DNA from: Flavobacteriales bacterium
Lineage (GTDB): Bacteria > Bacteroidota > Bacteroidia > Flavobacteriales_F > PHOS-HE28
Length of the DNA stretch: 64,000 nucleotides
NCBI GenBank assembly: GCA_016721825.1
Contig: JADKHI010000002.1
Coordinates: 248,001-312,000 of the forward strand
Reading direction: 5' to 3'
In this document: one piece after another, positions 1-8,700 of the stretch
Layout: each line of letters begins with the position of its first letter
Position numbering within the stretch: position 1 is the first letter of the stretch
The notes under the pieces: model-generated
The model's input: only the letters and a program-made list of their open reading frames with translations
What the model was told of the DNA's origin: nothing
The model's database searches: none
Translations under genes and position numbers: made by a program

Positions 1-92
1 TCCCCGAAAAGCCACTGGGTCACCATTTCAGCACGGTCGCTCGGGTCCTTGCGGACGGGTACGATGCTCAGCGGACAGATAACGTGCTCCAT
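1..92 (-). CDS. SH3/NlpC-P60-type protein, N-terminal fragment
   Basis: Only the first 30 codons are in the window; the gene continues off the left edge. The start is the ATG read from 92 downward. The peptide begins MEHVICPLSIVPVRKDPSD and continues with a segment about being tested in MVTQWLFGE. This resembles the N-terminal bacterial SH3 domain of Bacteroidota C40 (NlpC/P60) cell-wall peptidases, which start with the same pattern of an alternating hydrophobic strand followed by VRxxPSDxxEMVTQ. The catalytic domain is not visible, so the family call is inferred from this short segment. It lies 10 bp downstream of the thiolase stop on the same strand and may be cotranscribed with it. Confidence 0.6.
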   Translation of the reverse strand, partial: MEHVICPLSIVPVRKDPSDRAEMVTQWLFG

Positions 93-102
93 GGTGCTGG
101 GA

Positions 103-1281
103 TCAAAGGGCCTCGATCACCATTGCGCTGGCGCCACCGCCACCGTTGCAGATACCTGCAGCACCGTACTTGCCACCGTTCTGCTTCAGCACGTTGATCA
201 GCGTAACAATGATGCGCGCGCCACTGCAACCGAGGGGATGGCCCAGTGCTACGGCGCCGCCGTTCACGTTCACCTTGGCCGGGTCCAGGCCCATCAGGCG
301 GGTGTTGGCGATTCCGACCACGGAGAAGGCCTCGTTCAGCTCGAAGAAGTGGATGTCGCTCATCTTCAGACCCGCCTTCTCCACTGCACGAGGAACCGCT
401 TTGGCAGGGGTGGTGGTGAACCACTCGGGTGCCTGTTCGGCATCCGCATAGGAGAGGACCTTGGCCAGCGGCTTCAAACCGAGGGCCTTGGCCTTGTCTG
501 CGCTCATCAGTACCAGTGCGGCAGCGCCATCGTTGATCGCGCTGGCGTTCGCGGCCGTCACCGTTCCTTCCTTGGTGAACACAGGCTTCAGGGTCGGCAT
601 CTTCTCGAAGTTCGCGGCCTTGAACTGCTCGTCCTCGGAAACGACCACATCGCCCTTGCGGGTCTTCACGGTCACGGGCACCACCTCATCAGCGAACTTG
701 CCGGCCTTCCAAGCATTGGCGGCGCGGGTGTAGCTCTCGATGGCGAAAGCGTCCTGCTCCTCGCGGGTGATCTTGTGTTCCTTGGCGGTGTTGTCGGCGC
801 TCACGCCCATGGCGGTCTGGTGGTACACATCGGTCAGGCCATCCTTGCCGATGCCATCGATCAGCTGGCCATTGCCGAAGCGGTAGCCATAGCGGGCCTG
901 TTCAAGGTAGAAGGGGGCGCGGCTCATGTTCTCCATGCCACCGGCCACTACGATCTCGGCATCGCCCAGAAGGATGTCCTGGGTGGCCATCATGATCGCT
1001 TTCATGCCGCTGGCGCAGACCTTGTTCACAGTGGTGCAGGCCACTTCGTTGGGCAGTCCGGCGAACTTGGCCGCCTGGCGCGCGGGGGCCTGTCCCAGGT
1101 TGGCCTGGAGCACGCTGCCCATGATGACCTCGTTCACCGCTTCGGGAGCAACGCCGGCCCGTTCCACTGCGGCTTTCACGGCAGTGGCACCCAGCTGGGT
1201 GGAAGGCACCTCGGCCAGGGAGCCGCCGAAGCTGCCAATGGGTGTACGCACTGCGGAAACGATGACGACTTCGCGGGCCAT
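103..1281 (-). CDS. Acetyl-CoA C-acetyltransferase (thiolase)
   Basis: A 392-residue biosynthetic-type thiolase that condenses or cleaves acetyl-CoA/acetoacetyl-CoA in the cytoplasm. All catalytic residues are present at the classical positions: nucleophile Cys89 (KVCASGMKA), His348 in GHPLGCSGAR and Cys378 in GICNGGGGAS. The start chosen is the ATG at 1281 (MAREVVIVSAVRTP), because homologues begin there. An in-frame upstream ATG would add 21 residues with no similarity and would place the start upstream of the -7 promoter element. That element (TACATTTG, minus strand, 1324 to 1317) is about 35 nt before the chosen start. The precise physiological role (fatty acid degradation or acetoacetyl-CoA synthesis) cannot be told from sequence. 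Confidence 0.95.
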   Translation of the reverse strand: MAREVVIVSAVRTPIGSFGGSLAEVPSTQLGATAVKAAVERAGVAPEAVNEVIMGSVLQANLGQAPARQAAKFAGLPNEVACTTVNKVCASGMKAIMMATQDILLGDAEIVVAGGMENMSRAPFYLEQARYGYRFGNGQLIDGIGKDGLTDVYHQTAMGVSADNTAKEHKITREEQDAFAIESYTRAANAWKAGKFADEVVPVTVKTRKGDVVVSEDEQFKAANFEKMPTLKPVFTKEGTVTAANASAINDGAAALVLMSADKAKALGLKPLAKVLSYADAEQAPEWFTTTPAKAVPRAVEKAGLKMSDIHFFELNEAFSVVGIANTRLMGLDPAKVNVNGGAVALGHPLGCSGARIIVTLINVLKQNGGKYGAAGICNGGGGASAMVIEAL

Positions 1282-1316
1282 AGGAGGTGGGTTTGGGATG
1301 AGTTTTTTCGAGGATG

Positions 1317-1324
1317 CAAATGTA
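1317..1324 (-). promoter_or_regulatory. Bacteroidota -7 promoter element for the thiolase gene
   Basis: On the minus strand TACATTTG matches the Bacteroidota -7 consensus TAnnTTTG exactly. No convincing TTTG -33 element is seen 19-21 nt upstream. It sits about 25 bp from an oppositely oriented TATCTTTG element that would serve the tRNA-Ser gene. Confidence 0.5.
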
Positions 1325-1349
1325 ACCGATGAGAAATGAGGCATACTTC

Positions 1350-1357
1350 TATCTTTG
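1350..1357 (+). promoter_or_regulatory. Bacteroidota -7 promoter element for tRNA-Ser
   Basis: TATCTTTG matches TAnnTTTG exactly and ends 30 nt before the tRNA-Ser gene. Transcription would begin about 6-8 nt downstream, leaving a short 5' leader for processing. The -33 box is not clear. Confidence 0.5.
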
Positions 1358-1387
1358 CCGCCCGTTGAACTGGAAACGGACCCCGCT

Positions 1388-1477
<90 letters not shown>

Positions 1478-1484
1478 TCGAATT

Positions 1485-1506
1485 GAAGCCGCCGCAAGGC
1501 GGCTTC
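1485..1506 (+). terminator. Hairpin terminator after tRNA-Ser
   Basis: Nine-base-pair perfect stem GAAGCCGCC/GGCGGCTTC with a GCAA tetraloop, 8 nt after the tRNA end. It is followed by a weak T-containing tract (GTTCGTTC), so it could also act as a processing boundary. Confidence 0.6.
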
Positions 1507-1775
1507 GTTCGTTCGGGGTGCCTCCGCGCTGGCGCGAAAGGGCAGCCCGTGAATGACCGAAGCACTGGGCAAGGCCTCAATGCTATGATGCTGTAGCCAA
1601 CAGATCAACCGCGTAAGTAAAATGGAAGGTGCGGACCGAACCCCTCGTTTCCCCGTCGGGTCAAGGCTTTCGAGTATTCTCCGGCATCAGCGTTCGACCC
1701 AAGTGGAACAACTAACCTGTTCCTCATGTCCATGGTGAAGCACTTTTGACGTTCTTTGCGCCCGATTCCGTTTTT

Positions 1776-1849
1776 CGGGGCGTAGCGTAGCCCGGTATCG
1801 CGCCTGCTTTGGGAGCAGGAGGTCGTCAGTTCGAATCTGGCCGCCCCGA
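1776..1849 (+). tRNA. tRNA-Pro (TGG)
   Basis: A 74-nt tRNA with acceptor stem CGGGGCG/CGCCCCG and discriminator A. The anticodon stem CCTGC/GCAGG carries loop TTTGGGA, giving anticodon TGG for proline. The T-loop is GTTCGAATC. No CCA is encoded. Confidence 0.95.
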
Positions 1850-1851
1850 CA

Positions 1852-1882
1852 AGAGAGAGCTGACCTATGGGTCGGCTCTCTC
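1852..1882 (+). terminator. Hairpin terminator after tRNA-Pro
   Basis: A long stem, AGAGAGAGC(T)GACC against GGTC(G)GCTCTCTCT, with a short loop starts 3 nt after the tRNA-Pro gene. No long T-run follows, so termination is inferred from stem strength and position. Confidence 0.5.
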
Positions 1883-1927
1883 TGTTCATGGATGGTGGTT
1901 ATTGGCCCGACTACCTTCGCAGCCATT

Positions 1928-2001
<74 letters not shown>

Positions 2002-2002
2002 C

Positions 2003-2030
2003 AAAGGCCGCGAATGTCCCGGCCTTTTTA
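2003..2030 (+). terminator. Rho-independent terminator after tRNA-Arg
   Basis: Stem AAGGCCG/CGGCCTT followed by a T-run immediately after the tRNA-Arg gene. This is a textbook intrinsic terminator closing the tRNA region. The next 230 bp up to 2264 hold no recognisable feature. Confidence 0.75.
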
Positions 2031-2263
2031 TGGAATTCCCTCTGGCCCAGGGAGCAAGGCCGAACCCGCCAGCGACGAAACGGGAAGAACCGGTGACGAG
2101 CCGGAACGGGCGAATGATCGGTCCGTGACGGTCCTTCTGTGAAAGGGTTATTTGCGGTGCTTGTCGGAGCATCCATCGGGCCTCTGTGCTGCCTTGTCGA
2201 ATTGTTGATCACATGCGGCCGAAAGGCCCGTACAGAATGATGGATCGACAGATTTTCGTTGCC

Positions 2264-5200
2264 ATGGAAACCAAACGCGCGATGAAGCTCCCCCTCTTCC
2301 GCAGTCTCCTTGTCTGGGCCTTGGGTTGCCTGTTATCCACCTCCTCCTTCGGGGTGGTCTACTACGTTTCCCCGAACGGTAGTGACACCAACACCGGCAC
2401 CTCCAGCACAGCCCCTTGGAAGACCATCACCCGGGTGAACCAGGCCATGTATTCCCTGCTCCCTGGCGACCAGGTCCTGTTCCAACGGGGCGGCAAGTTC
2501 CGTGGTCAGATCACGATCGGTTCCAGCGGTGCGGCCGGCAACAACATCGTCTACGGCGCTTATGGCACCGGCGCGAACCCTGAGATCCTGGGCAGCACCC
2601 AGGTCACCGCCGCATGGACCTTGCACTCCGGCAACATCTGGAAAGTACCCATGAGCGGTAGCGTGAAGTACGTGTACAGCAACGGCGCGCTCCAGACCCT
2701 GGCCCGCTACCCGAACACGGGCTTCCTCCGGAACGACCTTGGGACCACCAGCACCATTCACGACAGCCAGCTCACACAGCCGAACAACTACTGGACAGGT
2801 GCCAACGTGGTGATCCGCAGTTCCAACTGGAGCTACGATGTCACTCCGGTCACGGCCTACACCACCGGTCAGCTCACCTTCACCCCGATCATCTTCAACC
2901 TGCTGGGCTTCGAGTGGGGCTACTACCTCACCAACAAGCTGAGCGAACTGGACATGGCCGGCGAGTGGTACCACGATGCGGCTTCGGGATACCTCTATTT
3001 CTGGGCACCGGGCAATGTGAACCCGAGCACCCTGTCGATCGAAGTGAGCAACGGTGTTGAATGGGGCGTGTGGAACTACGTGAACCGCCACCACATCACC
3101 ATCACCGGACTCACCTTCAAGCACCAGACCAAGGCGGCCATCCGCAACGAGACGGCCAACTACATCACCGTTCAGGGCTGCACCTTTCAGGACATGTACC
3201 AGGCCATCATCAGCTACGGCATTGGGAATCAGTACCTGGGGAACACCATCGAGCGCACTTACGCGACGGGCGTCTACCTGATCGACACGGATGCCACCTT
3301 CGCGGACAACGTGATGAACGACATTGCGGTGCAGCGCGGCCTGGGGGAATCGTACTGGGGATACATCGGCCTGCGCGTGAACGGGCCAGGCAACAAGGTG
3401 CAGCGCAACCGATTGAACAACATCGGATACATGGGCATCACGGTCGAGCAGAACTGCTTGGTCGAGAAGAACTTCGTACAGGCGTGTTGTTCCATCCTGA
3501 ACGATGGATCGGGCATTGGTTTTGACAACTGCGATGGCGCCATTGTGCGCGATAACATCGTGGTGTACGCCCAAGGCAATTTGGACAGCTCGGCGCCCGA
3601 TGATGACGCCACTTACAAGTACATGGCCAACGGGTTCTACTACGGGAACGTGAGCGTGAAGAACACGGTGCTGCAGAACAACACCTTCGCCCATTGCAGT
3701 GGCAACGGCATCCTGGTGGATCACACGATGCTGTCCAGCGGGAACCAGATCATCAACAACACCTGCTTCGACAACCACTACCAGATCACCTTCTCCGACT
3801 GGTCGAACTTCAGTGGCCCCGGGGCAGTAGCACCTTACAGCGTTCCGGCCTACCAGAACGAGACCATCTCTGGGAACATCTTCTATTCGTTGAACAAGGA
3901 CCAGTTGTGCATGCGCCAGACCCAGGTCTGGACCCCCGGCGGTTGCGACTTCGGCACGTTCACGAACAACCGCTACTTCAACCCGTGGAACGAGATGTCC
4001 ATCATGCTGGACTTCACCAACAACAGTGGGTTCTACGACTACTACACGGTGGCCCGTTGGCAGAACGACAGGTCCGAGGATGTGGGTAGCACAGCCAGCC
4101 CGCTGCGCCTTAACGCCTATGCGGTGACCAGCGAGCTGAGCACCAACTTGGTCACGAACGGCAGTTTCGATGCGAACGTGACCGGCTGGGGCGGTTACCC
4201 CACCAACGCAACCGCTACACGCGATCTCACCTATCTGGACAATGGCGCGCTCAAGGCCAATCTGCCCAATAACTCGATCTACCCCTATTTCACTGTTCGG
4301 AACCCCAACGCCTTCGCATTGACCAGCGGACAATGGTACCGTATGAAGTACAGCACCCAAAGCGACATCTATGGGGAAGTTAAAGCGGGTATCAAAGGCA
4401 GCACGCAGCTCACAACGCCGAACACCATCTATGAGCGCTTGATGCCCTTCAGTAACCAGCGTCGGGAGGTAGAGCTCATCTTCCAAGCGGGGATGACCGA
4501 TAACGCCTACGTACAGTTCGTGAATGATTACACGGACCCGCGCTACTGGATCGATAACGTCCAGGTGCATCGTGTGGCCGTACAGCCCGTGGATCCTGCT
4601 CAGGACCACATCATCCTATACAACGACCAACTGACCGCGCAGGTCATGACCCTCCCAACGGGCAATTGGAGCGATGTGAACGGGGTGGTCGTTTCCGGAA
4701 CCATCACGCTGCAGCCGTTCTATAGCCGCGTGCTCTACCGCACCACAACGACCACCACACCGAGCACATACACGGTGGGAGCGAAGGTGTACCTCGGCGG
4801 TGCGCTCAACTGGGGCACCACCCTCATGCGCGACAACCTCCGCCTGGCCAGCCTTGTTCCCAATGCGGAACCCTACACGGCGCTAGGCTACACCCTTGCG
4901 AACCCGGGAGCCACCATCGGTGCGGGCCTGCTCACCCAGACCGGAAGCAATGCCATCGTGGACTGGATCATTGTGGAGCTGCGGAACAACGATGCGAGCT
5001 ATTCCATCGCGGAACGCAGGGCGGCCTTGGTGAAGGCCAATGGCGATGTGATCGCCCCGGATGGCTCAGCCTTGGTCACCTTCAATGCGAACCCCGTCGG
5101 GAAGTTCCTCGGCGTTCGCCACCGGAACCACCTTGCCGTGATGGCGGCACAGTCGCTCACCGCCAACGCGCAGGTGCTGAACATGACCACCTCGTCGTTC

Positions 5201-5494
5201 CAAGCGTACGGCACCAATGCCATGCAGACCGATGGGACCACGAAGGGACTGTGGCCGGGAGATAGCAATGGCGACGGTGTGATCCGTTACACGGGTACGG
5301 GCAACGACCGCGACCCGCTGCTCCAAGCCATTGGTGGCACGGTGCCGACCAGCGCCGTTACAGGCTACCGTCGCGAGGACATCAATCTGGATGCCTGGAC
5401 CATCTATACGGGTACGGGCAACGACCGTGACTTCATCCTGACCACCATCGGTGGCTCGGTTCCAACGGCTACGAAAGTGAGCGCTGCACCCTGA
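2264..5494 (+). CDS. Secreted right-handed beta-helix protein with shared C-terminal dockerin-like module
   Basis: About 1,076 residues. An N-terminal signal peptide ends near STSSFG; ATG codons at 2264 and 2282 both give plausible signal peptides, and the in-frame 2186 start adds a non-signal prefix. After YYVSPNGSDTNTG, a parallel beta-helix region (about residues 30-560) carries many N-ladder turns (GNxI, NNxF), as in pectate-lyase or polysaccharide-binding folds. A carbohydrate-binding-like jelly roll with VTNGSFDANVTGWG follows (about 625-770). From about residue 836 begins the module also found in the proteins at 33431-36025 and 47673-51434. It ends in two copies of a D/N-rich YTGTGNDRD...IGGxVPT motif that could bind calcium. 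No T9SS tail is seen. Substrate is unknown. Confidence 0.85.
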   Translation: METKRAMKLPLFRSLLVWALGCLLSTSSFGVVYYVSPNGSDTNTGTSSTAPWKTITRVNQAMYSLLPGDQVLFQRGGKFRGQITIGSSGAAGNNIVYGAYGTGANPEILGSTQVTAAWTLHSGNIWKVPMSGSVKYVYSNGALQTLARYPNTGFLRNDLGTTSTIHDSQLTQPNNYWTGANVVIRSSNWSYDVTPVTAYTTGQLTFTPIIFNLLGFEWGYYLTNKLSELDMAGEWYHDAASGYLYFWAPGNVNPSTLSIEVSNGVEWGVWNYVNRHHITITGLTFKHQTKAAIRNETANYITVQGCTFQDMYQAIISYGIGNQYLGNTIERTYATGVYLIDTDATFADNVMNDIAVQRGLGESYWGYIGLRVNGPGNKVQRNRLNNIGYMGITVEQNCLVEKNFVQACCSILNDGSGIGFDNCDGAIVRDNIVVYAQGNLDSSAPDDDATYKYMANGFYYGNVSVKNTVLQNNTFAHCSGNGILVDHTMLSSGNQIINNTCFDNHYQITFSDWSNFSGPGAVAPYSVPAYQNETISGNIFYSLNKDQLCMRQTQVWTPGGCDFGTFTNNRYFNPWNEMSIMLDFTNNSGFYDYYTVARWQNDRSEDVGSTASPLRLNAYAVTSELSTNLVTNGSFDANVTGWGGYPTNATATRDLTYLDNGALKANLPNNSIYPYFTVRNPNAFALTSGQWYRMKYSTQSDIYGEVKAGIKGSTQLTTPNTIYERLMPFSNQRREVELIFQAGMTDNAYVQFVNDYTDPRYWIDNVQVHRVAVQPVDPAQDHIILYNDQLTAQVMTLPTGNWSDVNGVVVSGTITLQPFYSRVLYRTTTTTTPSTYTVGAKVYLGGALNWGTTLMRDNLRLASLVPNAEPYTALGYTLANPGATIGAGLLTQTGSNAIVDWIIVELRNNDASYSIAERRAALVKANGDVIAPDGSALVTFNANPVGKFLGVRHRNHLAVMAAQSLTANAQVLNMTTSSFQAYGTNAMQTDGTTKGLWPGDSNGDGVIRYTGTGNDRDPLLQAIGGTVPTSAVTGYRREDINLDAWTIYTGTGNDRDFILTTIGGSVPTATKVSAAP

Positions 5495-5510
5495 GTCCGG
5501 ATATTGAACG

Positions 5511-5548
5511 CGAACGCCCCGGCGCACCATGGTGTACCGGGGCGTTCG
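5511..5548. terminator. Bidirectional terminator between convergent genes
   Basis: A 12-bp perfect stem, CGAACGCCCCGG against CCGGGGCGTTCG, with a 14-nt loop. It lies between the stop of the beta-helix gene and the stop of batE, so it probably serves both strands. Confidence 0.7.
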
Positions 5549-5561
5549 CATTTGGGGATGA

Positions 5562-6314
5562 TCAGATCCGCACCAGTGAGGAAGGCGGCATCCAACCCAC
5601 ACTGCCGTTCGGTAGCCTGACCTCGTACCAGCCGTTCTCTTCCTGCAGCACCAACACCTTGGTGCCTTCATGAAGAACGAAGAGGGCCGTGGCGCCTTCA
5701 CGCGGCTCACTGCGCACATCCACCTTGGCGGCCATGACGATGGCCTGGCTGTCGTCCGTGGCTTCGCGTACCCGGTATGTGGCAAGCGCAATGCACGCGA
5801 CGGTGACCACGAAGGCCAGTGCGCTCATACCGAGCACAACGTTCCGCCAAGGCCTGCGCCGCACAAGCACCCAGCTGCCGAGAAGAACGAAGAGCAGCAG
5901 CGAGGCCCACAGCGATCGACGCGCCCATTGATCGATGTCGCGCCCACCACGGATGCGTTCCCAGAAGCCACCGAGCGTGAAGGCGGGCAGCTCGTTCACG
6001 CGGTCCACCGCTTGCATGCGGGCGAGATCGAGGTTCGCCTGGATGTCCTCCGCCCCGGGAGCCAGGCGCAAGGCCCTTTCGTAGTAGAGGATGGCGCGGG
6101 GCACATCGTTCAACTTGAAATGGCAGTTGCCGATGTTGAAGAGGAGGGAGGCGGAGCTCCATGCGCCGTTCAGCGAGTCGTAGAACTGGAGCGCTCGCCG
6201 ATGGTCGCCACGGGCGTAGGCAGCCTGTGCGCTGTCCGCCAGGGCGGGCGGGGTCTGTGCGGTCGCGCTTCCCAGAGTGCCAGCTAAGAGCAGGGTCAGG
6301 AGCAGGGCTTTCAT
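5562..6314 (-). CDS. batE: BatE: TPR and SH3-domain membrane protein
   Basis: 250 residues. A signal peptide (MKALLLTLLLAGTLGSATAQ) is followed by two to three TPR helices (about 25-105, with LFNIGNCHFKLNDVPRAILYYERAL). Two membrane segments follow (about 132-152 and 161-182), then a C-terminal bacterial SH3 domain (about 190-250, with VDVRSEPREGATALFVLHEGTKV). This domain order is that of BatE, the last member of the Bacteroidota aerotolerance (bat) operon. The exact function is unproven; the family is thought to form an envelope complex with BatA-D. Its start overlaps the batD stop by 4 nt, so translation is probably coupled. Confidence 0.9.
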   Translation of the reverse strand: MKALLLTLLLAGTLGSATAQTPPALADSAQAAYARGDHRRALQFYDSLNGAWSSASLLFNIGNCHFKLNDVPRAILYYERALRLAPGAEDIQANLDLARMQAVDRVNELPAFTLGGFWERIRGGRDIDQWARRSLWASLLLFVLLGSWVLVRRRPWRNVVLGMSALAFVVTVACIALATYRVREATDDSQAIVMAAKVDVRSEPREGATALFVLHEGTKVLVLQEENGWYEVRLPNGSVGWMPPSSLVRI

Positions 6315-8065
6315 GCGCGGAGATCGTGTTCGATGCGGGTGATCAGGGTGGCGGCTTCGTCATAGACCTGTTGGCGCGGCTTATCCTCGAAGGGGGCGAA
6401 GCGGGCCAGCTCGCAGGCGTCCATCAGCTTCACATAGGCCTCGGATGCCTCGCCAAGGGAGGCGAATTTCTCCCGCACAACTTGGGCGTTCACTTCGGCG
6501 ACGCCAAGAGCGAACTTGTCCGAGACATAGCCGTGCAGCGCCTTGGACATGGCCGCATAGAAACCTTCGCGGTCGTTCTTCGTCAAGGCTTCGGAAGCTG
6601 CTTTCAGTCGTTGGCGTGCCACCTTGTCCGCGCCCTTGCGGCGCATGCCCATGGCATCAGCCTGTTCCGCATCGCGCTTGCGGCGCCATCCGAGCAATAT
6701 GAGGAAGGCCAGGGCTGGCGCCGCCATTCCGGTGAGGTAAGGCCAGGAACCGAAGAGGTGGTGTCCCAGCGGTTCCAGTTCAAGATCACCGGTGCGGATG
6801 TAGCGGATGTCGCGATCGAGCACTTGCACATCGGTACGACTCGGTCTGCTGATGGTGGCCGCACCGCCGGTGCTACCATCGCCTTTCTCCACGGTGAACG
6901 TGAGCGGGCCGGAGGTGAGCTGTTGGTAGCTGCCCTTCTCTGGATCGAAATAGCTGAAGGTGATGGGCTCCATGGTGTACACCCCTTCATGACGCGGGAT
7001 CACGAGGTATTGGAACTCGCGGCTGCCGCTCATGCCGCCCGCGTTCACCGTCACCTTGTCCGTGACCTTCGGGTCATAGGCTTCGAAGTCGGTAGGGAAG
7101 CCGGGCTTCGGTGCGTCGAGGAGCTTCAGGTTGCTGCGTCCGCTGAAGCGAAGCTTGAGGTCGATCGCTTCGTTCGCCTTCACGGTCGTGGCTCCGGTGG
7201 TGACCTCCATCTGCAACTGCCCGACGGCTCCCGTGAAGTCCGCAGGCTTGTTCGGTGGAAGCTCCAGGACGTTGAGTTCAACAGCGTTGCTCTTCACGTT
7301 GATGTCCGCGCCTCGACTGAAGAACGAGCGGTTCACCACACACTTCAAGGTGGCCGGGTCAATGCGCAGCTTGCCGGCCTTCTGCGGGAACAGCAGCTGT
7401 TTCTTGATGATGGCGACGCGGTACTGCAAGCCGTTCACGGTCTGCAAGGCGGTCTCCCATTCCAGGTTGCCCATGTTGATCTCCTCCGCCCAGAACCCAG
7501 TGAGCTTGGGCAGGTCGTAGCTGTTCAGCTCCAAGGTGCCGTACCTGCAATAGAGGGTGTAGGTGGCCAGGACCTGTTCGCCCACGTAACACTTGTTCCG
7601 GCTTAGGGTGATGGTTGCGAACAGGTCGCGGTCCTGCTTCTGTTGCTGATTCAACAAGCCGCTGTTGTTGCCGCTGGTGATGCCCTTCTCGACATGCACC
7701 TTGATGGGATCCGTGAGGATCGAGCCACCACCGACAAGGGCCTTTGCAGGTCCGATCGTGTAGTCCCCCGGCTGCGTGGCGGTCAGGAGGTAGGTGCGAC
7801 TGATGGTGGCCGATCCCTTGCCATTGATGAAGTTGAACGCGCTGCTCTCGAAGGGCCCTTGCACGATCACAAGCCCCCCCAGATCAGGGTCGCCGAAGCG
7901 ACCTTGTGCGTTGCTGAGCGTCAGAACGAGCTTGATGTTCTCCCCAACGGCAAAGCTGTTCCGATCCACCGTGGCTTTGAAGGTGATCTCCTGCGCTTGC
8001 GCCTTTCCACAGAGAAGCGCCAACGCGAGGAAGAGGAAGGGAAGGAAGGCTCGCTTCATGTTCAC
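6311..8065 (-). CDS. batD: BatD: aerotolerance envelope protein
   Basis: 584 residues. A signal peptide (ends LLCGKAQAQ) is followed by a large beta-rich periplasmic region opening with ITFKATVDRNSFAVGENIKL, typical of BatD. A single membrane segment lies near residues 440-460, followed by a basic cytoplasmic tail with a helical region (about 480-584). In this family BatD is the oxygen-tolerance scaffold between the VWA proteins and BatE. It overlaps batE and batC by 4 nt each, indicating one polycistronic message. No truncation or frame break is seen. Confidence 0.92.
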   Translation of the reverse strand: MNMKRAFLPFLFLALALLCGKAQAQEITFKATVDRNSFAVGENIKLVLTLSNAQGRFGDPDLGGLVIVQGPFESSAFNFINGKGSATISRTYLLTATQPGDYTIGPAKALVGGGSILTDPIKVHVEKGITSGNNSGLLNQQQKQDRDLFATITLSRNKCYVGEQVLATYTLYCRYGTLELNSYDLPKLTGFWAEEINMGNLEWETALQTVNGLQYRVAIIKKQLLFPQKAGKLRIDPATLKCVVNRSFFSRGADINVKSNAVELNVLELPPNKPADFTGAVGQLQMEVTTGATTVKANEAIDLKLRFSGRSNLKLLDAPKPGFPTDFEAYDPKVTDKVTVNAGGMSGSREFQYLVIPRHEGVYTMEPITFSYFDPEKGSYQQLTSGPLTFTVEKGDGSTGGAATISRPSRTDVQVLDRDIRYIRTGDLELEPLGHHLFGSWPYLTGMAAPALAFLILLGWRRKRDAEQADAMGMRRKGADKVARQRLKAASEALTKNDREGFYAAMSKALHGYVSDKFALGVAEVNAQVVREKFASLGEASEAYVKLMDACELARFAPFEDKPRQQVYDEAATLITRIEHDLRA

Positions 8066-8700
8066 CAGTCTTTCTCGATGGGCTTGCGCGTAGCGGCCTT
8101 GGCTTTGCCGCGGACCTTGTCCTGCGTGTTCTTCTCCTGCTGCTCCATGGCCTCCAACATGCGCTCGGCATCCTGCTTGTCGATCTCGTTGGGCTTCGGC
8201 TGTTGCTGGTCCTGCTTCTGTTCCTGCGGCTGCTGTTGCTGGTCCTGCTGTTGGTCCTGTTTCTTCTTCTGCTCTTCCTGCTGAAGTTTCTTCTGCGCGT
8301 AGGCGAGGTTGTAGCGGGTCTCTTCATCGGCCGGTTGGCGTCGCAGGGCCTGCTTGTAGGCGTTCACCGCTTCCTCATACTTCTGCTGCTGCATCCAGCT
8401 GTTGCCCAGGTTGTGCAGGGCGCGGCTCTGTGCGTTCGCATCCTTCGTCGCGGCCGCGGCCCCTTCATAGCGTTGCTGGGCATCACCGAACTTCTCCTGG
8501 CGGTAGAGCGCGTTGCCGAGGTTGAAGGAACCCCGCTCGTCGGCAGCGGCTTGCTCGTAGGCCTTGGCAGCTTCGTCCATGCGGCCCTTCTTGTAGGCCA
8601 TGTTGCCTTTGCGTAGTGCACTGTCAGCAGGGCGTTGTTGGGCGTTCATGCTGAGCGCAAGGCTCAGCAGCGAGAGGAAGAGGAGGGAGCGCTTCATCAT
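8062..8700 (-). CDS. batC: BatC: TPR protein with Gln-rich tail
   Basis: 212 residues. A signal peptide (MMKRSLLFLSLLSLALSMNAQ) is followed by three TPR units (about 25-140, such as GSFNLGNALYRQEKFGDAQQRYEGA and LHNLGNSWMQQQKYEEAVNAYKQAL). A low-complexity segment dominated by Gln, Lys and Glu (about 140-175) precedes a charged C-terminus. This fits BatC, the periplasmic TPR member of the bat set. Its stop overlaps the batD start by 4 nt and its start overlaps the batB stop by 1 nt (TGATG). The Gln/Lys tract length is probably variable between strains. Confidence 0.9.
   Translation of the reverse strand: MMKRSLLFLSLLSLALSMNAQQRPADSALRKGNMAYKKGRMDEAAKAYEQAAADERGSFNLGNALYRQEKFGDAQQRYEGAAAATKDANAQSRALHNLGNSWMQQQKYEEAVNAYKQALRRQPADEETRYNLAYAQKKLQQEEQKKKQDQQQDQQQQPQEQKQDQQQPKPNEIDKQDAERMLEAMEQQEKNTQDKVRGKAKAATRKPIEKDW

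Noticed and set aside
2333..4609. A 758-residue minus-strand reading frame opposite the beta-helix gene
   Set aside because: It is antisense to a well-supported secreted protein, has no signal peptide or known domain, and its composition follows from the GC-rich codons of the real gene.
6161..7606. A 481-residue plus-strand reading frame opposite batD and batE
   Set aside because: Antisense to conserved bat genes with no recognisable domains or start context.
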